From Stramenopiles sp. TOSAG23-2 (lineage: Eukaryota > Sar): 54,130 nucleotides of DNA. The first letter of the stretch is position 1; every line of letters begins with the position of its first letter. Of this stretch, positions 30,997-41,200 are shown in pieces. The DNA is taken from contig LT649261.1 in NCBI GenBank assembly GCA_900128395.1, forward strand, positions 1 to 54,130. Direction: 5' to 3'. A program made the translations under genes and the position numbers. The notes beneath the pieces are model-generated. The model did no database searches, had not been told where the DNA came from, and saw only the letters and a program-made list of their open reading frames with translations.

Positions 30997-32343
30997 TTAC
31001 AGCCAACCTAGTTGATCCTCCTCTATTTCAACTTGTGCTTCTCCATTTTTTGCAATTGCATCAATTTCTACAAGTTTTTCGTAAAGAGCTTCATCGTATG
31101 ATACAAATTTTACACCACACAAGTCTACACCTGCATTTGCATCATATAAATCTGAATAAATAGCTAATATCTCTCTTTTTTTTTTTGACAATTTCATATA
31201 TTCCCCTTCACCATATTCTTCATCATATGTTAAACGACTCATAATAACAAATGCTTCCATATATGGACCTGGCCAATTAGGCCCATCATTTTCTACGAAT
31301 ATTTGTTTGTGGTACCATTTCCATTCACCTGCAGCATGCGCATTTTGAGTTTTAAGTGGGAGATCTTGGAAAGAAACTGTTTGAACCGGTGTTTCAGGAT
31401 CTACTTTATACTTTCCCAAATATAAATATGCCCCAGCTGCTTTTTTCCCATGATATCCTCTTTTCCAGGGACTACTTTCACATTGGCGAAAATAATGAAA
31501 TTCAGTTTGTGTGTTTGGAAAATTTTGCAAATTATATGTATGCATAAGGCCATGATCACCAGCAAATCCTGGATCCCATGGATTCCAACTATTGTTTCCT
31601 GCAATGAAGCATTCATGAGCTTGTATAAAAGGGGCTCTTGTTTCACGCACAGTTGCAAATGGGTGTGTACCAACACCACCAAGAACAGTACTAATACATT
31701 GCTTATGACATCCACGACGGAAACAATATCTGGCATTACCATTTTTATCAGTTTGTAGTTTTCTCCGTACTTCTTCCCATTTTAATGTTTCTGCATTTTT
31801 TTTCCTTCCAGTTTTCTTCTTTTTTGCTCCCGCTGCTTCATCTTCTTCAAACTTTTGTTCAATTTTTGTTTTCACCAAGCCTGTGAAAGGGTTATTTTTG
31901 GGTGTCTCATTATTGGTCTTCTTTGCCACTTGTTTTGCTTCTTCTTTGTTTGTTTGTTTTTTCTTTACTACTTGTTTTGCTTCTTCTTTCTTCAGTTTTT
32001 TTTTCTGTACTACTTTTTTTTTTGTTCCAGCTTCTGCGTCATCCTTCACTTTTCTTTTTTTTATAATGGTTTTTGGGGTTTGCGCCTTCTTTTCTTCTCT
32101 CTTCTTATACTTAGATGGGTCAAATTTTTGCCCTTTTCGCTCACTAAGACGGCTTTTATCAACTGGGCCAGTTGAATCATCTTCATGAAAGTATACCTCA
32201 AATCTTGTTGCATCTGCCATCACCCTAACAATGAAACCTGGATATTGTTTACCATCACTCCATTTAACATTGACTGGATCATGAAGTTCATATTTGGAAC
32301 CTGCACCCCTAGTTCTAGAAGCAGGTTTCATACTACTCGCCAA
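30997..32343 (-). CDS. Tudor/Agenet-like N-terminal domain, Lys-rich linker and conserved unknown C-terminal domain
   Basis: The 448-residue product has three parts. Residues ~18-70 form a small barrel resembling Tudor/Agenet/PWWP modules (DPVNVKWSDGKQYPGFIVRV, then FEVYFHEDDSTGPVDKSRL). Residues ~75-195 are extremely Lys-rich with basic clusters (KKRKVK, KKKLKK) that should act as nuclear localisation signals. Residues ~200-445 form a globular domain with Trp- and Cys-rich motifs: CFRRGCHKQCISTVLGGVGT, WNPWDPGFAGDHGLMHTYNL, GAYLYLGKYKV and VKFVSYDEALYEKL. The last two patterns recall a fungal domain of unknown function (DUF6697-like), from memory and with low confidence. The whole suggests a chromatin-associated reader. 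The gene is divergent from the small basic protein at 32,986. Confidence 0.6.
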   Translation of the reverse strand: MASSMKPASRTRGAGSKYELHDPVNVKWSDGKQYPGFIVRVMADATRFEVYFHEDDSTGPVDKSRLSERKGQKFDPSKYKKREEKKAQTPKTIIKKRKVKDDAEAGTKKKVVQKKKLKKEEAKQVVKKKQTNKEEAKQVAKKTNNETPKNNPFTGLVKTKIEQKFEEDEAAGAKKKKTGRKKNAETLKWEEVRRKLQTDKNGNARYCFRRGCHKQCISTVLGGVGTHPFATVRETRAPFIQAHECFIAGNNSWNPWDPGFAGDHGLMHTYNLQNFPNTQTEFHYFRQCESSPWKRGYHGKKAAGAYLYLGKYKVDPETPVQTVSFQDLPLKTQNAHAAGEWKWYHKQIFVENDGPNWPGPYMEAFVIMSRLTYDEEYGEGEYMKLSKKKREILAIYSDLYDANAGVDLCGVKFVSYDEALYEKLVEIDAIAKNGEAQVEIEEDQLGWL

Positions 32344-32985
32344 TTGGTGTTTTTTTCTTTTTTGTTCAATCTTATTATTAAATATGTAAGAAGAACCTAT
32401 TTAGATCTTATGGATACAAAAATAAATACACAAGATATATATATATTCTACATTTTGTTTTCTTTCTTCGCATATTTTAGCTTCGTATATCCAGATATTA
32501 CATTATTTTTCCAGCCAAATTTTCATTATATCATATAGTAAAAAAACCTTTCATATGTTATTACCTGGTAGTTTTGTCCGAAAAAATAATGATAAAACCC
32601 TGTGTTAGTATAATTTAACTGGTGTGTCCATCCTAATTTTCAATAACATGGACACACCAGCGGTCATAATAATAAGAAATCGGTTACTAGAAATATAGCT
32701 TTTCAACTTCTTCCCCATTAAGAAATTTGTCAATGCATGCATGTGATCAATCGAATTAGAGATACACACATGCAGATATGTACATCCATAGAAACATTTA
32801 ATTACCATCAATAATATACATGTACATTAATTCATTATAATATATAATATACAGCTTTATTTAATACTTGGATTAACTACATTTCTTAAAAGTGTTGAGC
32901 ATATAATATTTACAAGAGATTTAAAAAAATATTATAACACTTTATAAAATTTTAACCATCATTTATATGATATTATTTACACACC
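32344..32985. promoter_or_regulatory. Divergent upstream region with a perfect 13-bp hairpin
   Basis: This 640-bp interval separates two outward-facing genes. Within it, CTGGTGTGTCCAT at 32619-32631 and its exact complement ATGGACACACCAG at 32648-32660 form a 13-bp stem with a 16-base loop. A GC-richer perfect stem is unexpected in this AT-rich spacer. The rest is AT-rich without coding frames. Confidence 0.55.
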
Positions 32986-33405
32986 ATGTCCAAAAATATG
33001 TATTCACGTGCAAGGCGTGGAAAGGCAACGACGCCACGATTGAGTCAAAATAATAATAATAATAAAATTACAAAATTTTCACCAATGCCACCAATATCAC
33101 CAATTAAAAAAAGCAGGCAACAACAGAAATTTACATCTCGTAATTATACAAGACAAAGTAGTATGAGTACTGGGAGTAGGCAAAGCAATAGTAGCAGTAG
33201 ACATAGCAGTATTTATAAAAGAAGAACACCCCCTTTACGCCCATTTAGTAAAACTCCAACACATATGTCTCCTAGGATCAAACGCTGGACAGAAAGAAAA
33301 CATATCGCAGCACATCACCCCCATCTAGTAATAAACAGACATGCAAATCCAGCAGAAATATCACCACAATTGACATTACTATTATGCGACATGGCATTGA
33401 GATGA
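32986..33405 (+). CDS. Small basic Ser/Arg/Pro-rich hypothetical protein
   Basis: The 139-residue frame starts MSKNMYSRARRGKATTPR and is rich in Arg, Lys, Ser and Pro. It has an Asn run near residue 22 and proline motifs (FSPMPPISPIKK, RRTPPLRPFSKTPTHMSP) that could bind WW or SH3 domains. No folded domain, signal peptide or membrane segment is visible. Codon choice looks like that of neighbouring genes, and the ATG follows a TATTTACACACC leader like those elsewhere in the window. I do not recognise it. It could be a microtubule-associated or flagellar proline-rich peptide, but that is only compositional. Confidence 0.5.
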   Translation: MSKNMYSRARRGKATTPRLSQNNNNNKITKFSPMPPISPIKKSRQQQKFTSRNYTRQSSMSTGSRQSNSSSRHSSIYKRRTPPLRPFSKTPTHMSPRIKRWTERKHIAAHHPHLVINRHANPAEISPQLTLLLCDMALR

Positions 33406-33425
33406 TGTGTGGGGTGTGGTATATG

Positions 33426-33835
33426 TGGAAAAAGAAAAAGATAATATACGTACTTCTTATTTTGTTCACGTAGCGCCATTATGTCATATGGTTTTCAGTC
33501 ATATGATATTCTTTATGCTAATAAGTTAAAATTTGCAGTAAAGATAATGGTTAAAATCTATGCATAAGTTATAATAATTTTATACTTCCCGTGGTAAATA
33601 ATATTTTGTTAAAATAGATATCATATATGACGCCTCGTACGAGTATATGTGCGTATATAAGGAAATTACTTGTATATCATATTATTTTTTCTGAAAATCT
33701 TCATAACATTCAAAATGAACTTTAAAATCTTCAATCTCGTAATATCTGCCATCATATTTACCAGGGATTCTCATCAGTGGACCATTACAATACTTGCATT
33801 TTTCAGCATGCCTGCAAACCATCAGCGGTAACATG
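33426..33835. repeat. Segmental duplication, copy A (LIM-like last exon and 3' flank)
   Basis: About 405 bp here match 42963-43370 in the same orientation with only a handful of differences, one being a short insertion (ATATGA) near 33628. The copy includes the full last exon of the LIM-like gene, its 3' flank and the last ~20 bases of its intron, then similarity stops. Confidence 0.85.
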
Positions 33836-33945
33836 TATGACGTACACATACCAGGTATTGTATGGTTCAAAAAAAAAAAGTGTTCCACAGTATTATATTC
33901 ACCTGCTATTGCCACCATATACAAACCGTTTTTTGATATTTCCAC
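33682..33945 (-). pseudogene. Truncated copy of a LIM-like gene (last exon only)
   Basis: The minus-strand frame contains the LIM-like block HAEKCKYCNGPLMRIPGKYD followed by HFECYEDFQKK. This is the last exon of the intact gene at 43213-43735, with one residue changed (Met-Arg for Met-Lys). The intact first exon with two more LIM-like blocks is missing. The upstream part (MEISKNGLYMVAIAGEYN) is unrelated to the parent and reads through the old acceptor region without a stop. I interpret it as a 5'-truncated duplicate. A new chimeric 87-residue protein is possible but unlikely. Confidence 0.55.
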
Positions 33946-34279
33946 TTGATGTACACATTTTTTTGGTTATGCTTAGAGTATATAAAAATAGCGCTGAAAT
34001 CTGCCTATCAGGAAGAACCCGCCCTGAAAAATCAAAAAATCCAAAAAAAATTCATTTTAATTTGTTGTTGAAGGAAATACACAAATCGTATATATATCAA
34101 GATTACATTTTTTGTTCTTTGTTCATATATATACGTGATGATAACTACTACCCCCCCTCAATAAAACGAAAAAGAAAACAGTATAATAACTAAGAAAAAG
34201 AAGAAAATAATAATATGAAAAAAAAAAATTTTGTAATTTTGTAATTTTTATATAAATCATCAAAATTAGATATAATAAA
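33946..34279. other. Intergenic region upstream of the beta-helix receptor
   Basis: AT-rich with A-runs, a CCCCCC tract near 34151-34156 and an A/T-rich leader just before the ATG at 34280. No coding frame with recognisable features. Confidence 0.4.
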
Positions 34280-35098
34280 ATGATGACGTTATTTTTTAAA
34301 TATTTAGTAATAATAATAATAACTTCAAGTATAATAGCATGTAACGCTGTTGGAGTGAAAGAGGAAATATGTGCAGGACAGAAAGATGTGATGCGTAAAT
34401 TAAACCGTGATGGAAAACTATGTAATGGTGCGGAAAATTGGAATACATGGTTTCATTTGAATTTCCCTGGTTGTGGAGAAAACAATAAGTGGACAGAACA
34501 TACGTTTAATAATGATGGTGTGAAACTGGTGAAAAAAGAACATATTGCTAGTGATAAATTTATACGTGACCTGAGTGGGGTATATGAAAAGGAACAGAAA
34601 ACGGAGATGAAAGAAATGTACTTTCTTAATTTAAACGTAGGAAAAGCGCCTTTGGTAGAAAAAGGGAAACAGTTACAAGTGGTTCAGAGACGTCGACTTG
34701 ATGATAGTTCACGTGGAAGGGAGTTATTAAGTGAATGGGATGGAACGGCAAATTCGGGGTCATTTAATCTTGTTAGGAATGTGACGAAGACGAGTGGTAC
34801 GATTAATGTGAATGGTGAATTAGAAATTGTTGGAATTGTTGGGGATGATGGAGTTAAGCCAGCAATTGATGGTGGGAATACGCCGGGGTGTACGAGTAGT
34901 TGTCCTGGGCATAGGGTGTTTTTTTTAAATACTGCGAATGATGAATTACGATTAACAAATATAACAATTCAGAATGGATATACGGTACGTTTTCTAATTT
35001 TGTTTTCTCATTTCTGATAATAAAAATTGTGTTGAACAATTGTTGTCTTTTCTTTTTCGTATTTTATCAAATTCAATATGGACTAACATTTATTTTTA

Positions 35099-35129
<31 letters not shown>

Positions 35130-35263
35130 ATATGATCATTTAATATATATATATTGTATCTTGAATATGATGGTATAGAATGTAAGTAAACGTTGAACTG
35201 ATGGTTGTGTCTTCTTTCTATTTTGTATTTTATATCAAATGCAATATGGACTAACATTTAATT

Positions 35264-35295
<32 letters not shown>

Positions 35296-38200
35296 GATCA
35301 TTTAATTAATATATATTGTATCTTGAATATGATGGTATAGTATGTAAGTAAACGTTGAACTGATGGTTGTGTCTTCTTTCTATTTCGTATTTTATCAAAT
35401 GCAATATGGACTAACATTTATTTTTATTATTATTATTATTATTATTATTGTTATATATGATCATTTAATAATATATATTGTATCTTGAATATGATGGTAT
35501 AGCGTGTAAGTAAACGTTGAACTGATGATTGTGTCTTCTTTCTATTTCGTATTTTATCAAATGCAATATGGACTAACATTTATTATTATTATTATTATTG
35601 TTATATATGATCATTTAATATATATACTGTATCTTGAATATGATGGTATAGGATGTAAGTAAACGTTGAACTGATGGTTGTGTCTTCTTTCTATTTCGTA
35701 TTTTATCAAATGCAATATGGACTAACATTTATTTAAATCGTTATAAATCAAGGGTGGGGGATTTTGGATAAATCGTGGAACTGCCACATTGACAAGTTGT
35801 ACTGTGTCTAGTAACACCGCTGTAAGTAAATTGAAATATATGTGTGTCTTTTTTATATCAAATGCAATATGGACTAACATTTATTTTTATTTTTTTTATT
35901 ATTATTATTATTATATATGATCATTTAATAATATATATTGTATCTTGTATATGATGGTATAGGATGTAAGTAAACGTTGAACTGATGGTTGTGGCTTCTT
36001 TCTATTTCGTATTTTATATCAAATGCAATATGGACTAACATTTATTTTTTTTTTTATTATTATTATTATTATATATGATCATTTAATATATATATATTGT
36101 ATCTTGAATATGATGGTATAGAATGTAAGTACATGTTGAACTGATGGTTGTGTCTTCTTTCTATTTCGTATTTTATATCAAATGCAATATGGACTAACAT
36201 TTATTTTTATTATTATTATTATTATTATATATGATCATTTAATATATATATATCGTATCTTGTATATGATGGTATAGAATGTAAGTAAACATTGAACTGA
36301 TGGTTGTGTCTTCTTTCTATTTCGTATTTTATATCAAATGCAATATGGACTAACATTTAATTTTATTTTTTTTATTATTATTATTATTATATATGATGAT
36401 TTAATATATATATTGTATCTTGTATATGAATGGTATAGGATGTAAGTAAACGTTGAACTGATGGTTGTGTCTTCTTTCTATTTCGTATTTTATATCAAAA
36501 GCAATATGGACTAACATTTATTTTTATTATTATTATTATTATTATATATGATCATTTAATAATATATTGTATCTTGTATATGATGGTATAGCATGTAAGT
36601 AAACGTTGAACTGATGGTTGTGTCTTCTTTCTATTTCGTATTTTATCAAATGCAATATGGACTAACATTTATTATTATTATTATTTATATTATATATGAT
36701 CATTTAATATATATACTGTATCTTGAATATGATGGTATAGGATGTAAGTAAACGTTGAACTGATGGTTGTGTCTTCTTTCTATTTCGTATTTTATATCAA
36801 ATGCAATATGGACTAACATTTATTATTATTATTATTATTGTTATATATGATCATTTAATATATATACTGTATCTTGAATATGATGGTATAGGATGTAAGT
36901 AAACGTTGAACTGATGGTTGTGTCTTCTTTCTATTTCGTATTTTATATCAAATGCAATATGGACTAACATTTATTTTCATTATTATTATTATTATTATTG
37001 TTATATATGATCATTTAATTTAATAATATATTGTATCTTGAATATGATGGTATAGCATGTAAGTAAACGTTGAACTGATGGTTGTGTCTTCTTTCTATTT
37101 CGTATTTTATATCAAATGCAATATGGACTAACATTTATTATTATTATTATTATTGTTATATATGATCATTTAATATATATATATCGTATCTTGTATATGA
37201 TGGTATAGAATGTAAGTAAACATTGAACTGATGGTTGTGTCTTCTTTCTATTTCGTATTTTATATCAAATGCAATATGGACTAACATTTATTATTATTAT
37301 TATTGTTGTTATTATTGTTATATATGATCATTTAATTTAATAATATATTGTATCTTGTATATGATGGTATAGCATGTAAGTAAACGTTGAACTGATGGTT
37401 GTGTCTTCTTTCTATTTCGTATTTTATATCAAATGCAATATGGACTAACATTTATTATTATTATTATTATTGTTATATATGATCATTTAATATATATATA
37501 TCGTATCTTGTATATGATGGTATAGAATGTAAGTAAACATTGAACTGATGGTTGTGTCTTCTTTCTATTTCGTATTTTATATCAAATGCAATATGGACTA
37601 ACATTTATTATTATTATTATTATTGTTATTATTGTTATATATGATCATTTAATATATATATATCGTATCTTGTATATGATGGTATAGAATGTAAGTAAAC
37701 ATTGAACTGATGGTTGTGTCTTCTTTCTATTTCGTATTTTATATCAAATGCAATATGGACTAACATTTATTATTATTATTATTATTGTTATATATGATCA
37801 TTTAATATATATATATCGTATCTTGTATATGATGGTATAGAATGTAAGTAAACATTGAACTGATGGTTGTGTCTTCTTTCTATTTCGTATTTTATATCAA
37901 ATGCAATATGGACTAACATTTATTATTATTATTATTATTGTTATTATTATATATGATCATTTAATAATATATATTGTATCTTGTATATGATGGTATAGGA
38001 TGTAAGTAAACGTTGAACTGATGGTTGTGTCTTCTTTCTATTTCGTATTTTATATCAAATGCAATATGGACTAACATTTATTTTTTTTATTATTATTATT
38101 ATTATTATATATGATCATTTAATATATATATATTGTATCTTGAATATGATGGTATAGTATGTAAGTAAACGTTGAACTGATGGTTGTGTCTTCTTTCTAT

Positions 38201-41200
38201 TTCGTATTTTATATCAAATGCAATATGGACTAACATTTATTTTCATTATTATTATTATTATTATATATGATCATTTAATAATATATTGTATCTTGTATAT
38301 GATGGTATAGTATGTAAGTAAACGTTGAACTGATGGTTGTGTCTTCTTTCTATTTCGTATTTTATATCAAATGCAATATGGACTAACATTTATTATTATT
38401 ATTATTATTGTTATATATGATCATTTAATATATATATATCGTATCTTGTATATGATGGTATAGTATGTAAGTAAACGTTGAACTGATGGTTGTGTCTTCT
38501 TTCTATTTCGTATTTTATTAACTAACCTTTATGTATTTTTAACACATCTTGTGAAAGGGTGGAGGAATATGGGTTAATATCGCTTCCGCAAAATTGTTCT
38601 TAAGCAATTGTATCTTTCAAGGTAATACTGTCAAGAACAAAGGAGGTGCCCTCTATATTAATATTAATGGGTGGTCTACACAACGGAAAGAATTATCTAT
38701 AATCAATACATCATTCATTGATGCTTCTGATACTATCGTTTTTTCAACAGCACCATCTGTACCATGTATATCTCCCTCCGAATGTATACCAGGAGATGGT
38801 GGAGCTATATCGAATTACAATTCCTCTGAATGTAGTAAAATTGCATGTGGGAAATGTCCAAAAGGAATGCGTCGTACATCAACCGAAGGCGAATGTTTAA
38901 CATGTGTTGTTGGGAGATATACTGATCAAATTGCACAAACGGCATGCAAGAATTGTGAAAGTGGCAAGTACAATTCAAAAAAAGGGATGACAAGTTGCAC
39001 GGAACCTTGTGAAGAAGGACATTATTGCCCAGGTGGTACGGGTAAAATATTGTGTCCTCGTGGATCATACCAAAACGAAGAAAGCATGCCAAAATGTAAA
39101 GAGTGCCAAGGTGGAACATACCAAGAAATAACAATAGAAACAGGGCAAGCCGATGAATCTTCTTGCAAAGATTGCCCGGTTGGGACATTTTTACGGTCTT
39201 CCACCAAATTTAGTAATCATGAAGGTATAAGTAATTGCAAAGAATGTGAAAAAGGTCGATATAATCAAAATAGAGGATCTGCTGCGTGCACACCCTGTTC
39301 AAATGGAAAATATTTCTACCCAAACATTGCACGGCAAGAAAGTGAGCTTCGCGCTTGTAAACAGTGTGCAAATAATACAATTACTTCCGACAGTGGACTT
39401 CTGGAATGCTATCCATGTACATTGGGCAAAACGGCAAACGACGCTCACACTAGTTGTGATACGGACCCGGATTTTTATGGCACTGCAAATTTGCCAGCTG
39501 CACAACAAGTATTCGAAGGAACGTCATACCAATACCCATTAACACTATCGAAATCACCGGAGGAAGAAAATGTTCAAATTATTATTTCAAGTTCTAATAA
39601 TACAAATTGTATATTGTCACATTCAATTGTTACATTTACAAAAAATAATTTTACTTCTGCCGTTGACATTGCAGTAACTGTAGCAAACAATTATATTGAT
39701 GAAGGAGTAAATAAAATTGTTTTTGTTTGCACATTAGACCACACGATTAAAAGCACAGATGCGAAATATGTAAATGGTGATGTGATCTCGTTTACAATCT
39801 CTGCCGTAAATAATGATATTGCCGATGTAAAATTACAATTAACAAAACCTGGCGGTGGTTTTGAATACAAATTAAAAGTAATTGGACCATTATCAGTTAC
39901 CGAAGGGACAAATACATCTTACGGAATAGTACTGGATACGAAACCAAGAAATAATGTGTTTATAAAATCTATTATTAAAGTTCCACAATCAGACGATCAT
40001 AAATTGGAAATGACATTAGACCCGGCGTTGATAACATTTACAACCTCAAATTGGAACATACCTCGTCTTGTAACGATGCACGCAAGCAGTGATTTGATTG
40101 ACAATCAGATCGACCAACGTTTTGAAGTGATGTATTATATTGAAACGGCAGATGAAGTATTTCTACGTAAAGCTGTAAACAATACTGTGATTGCGGAAAT
40201 ACGTGACGACGATAGCGCAGGCATAGTTATGTCAAGCAATAACCTGGATTTAATTGAATTAAAAGAAGGTGGTGAAAGTAAACAATTCAAAATTAAAGGT
40301 CTTTCCTCCGAACCGTTAGCAAATGTTAAAGTATTGATATCAGCAAAATCGAATGCAGAAAGCACAATAACAGATTTGATTGATATTGAACCAAAGTCAT
40401 TTACAATTGATAAATCCAATTGGAGAAACGTAAATGAGTTAATAACAGTAAAAGCGCTGGAAGGTAATTACCTTTCTTTAGGCACATCTTTTTCTCTTGA
40501 TATATCTGTGGAAAGTGGAGATCCTAAATATAATACTTTCGGTACAATGGCAAAACAGCTTTTATCGGTTGAACGTATCAATTCAATAGATACGGCGTTG
40601 CCAAAGATTGTTCAAGTTCAATTGGCACATGTCGACCGTTCATATTTACAAAGCTTGGTTTTAATTGAGTGGGAGTTGCCACCAAATATAAATGCGTCAA
40701 TAGCAAATATTAGTATTATGGCAGAAAGCGAGGACGGAAAGCAAACGGAAAGTATATTTAAACCTGGTGCAACAAAAGGGGTGTTACGAGAATTGTCACC
40801 ACCATTTGTTGATCAAGTTTATAAGTTTGATATAAAATTCAAATATAAATCTGGTATTTATAGTGATGGAAATCTATGGTCAAAGCTATGGAAAACAACT
40901 AAAGATTGTAGGGACGACGAATTTTATTTAGATGCCACTGGTAACAATATGATGAAATGGAAATGCAAATCTTGTCCAGATGGTGCATCGTGCAAAGGTG
41001 AAAAAAGCGAGAAAAATCTTTATGCCAAATTTGGTTACTGGGGCTACAATAAAACACAATATTACCCGTGCCTTCGTTCACAAGCATGTTTTGGAGGGAA
41101 AAATCAAGCATTTAAAGACCGTTTTAAAGATGTGAATGATGATAAAGCAATTGCATTTTGTGCAGACGGGTATCGTAACGGAAGCCGTTTATGTGCATCG

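Noticed and set aside
35033-38517. CRISPR array or centromeric satellite
   Set aside because: Units are ~155 bp and contiguous, with no unique spacers, and the array sits inside introns of an intact gene with conserved splice signals.
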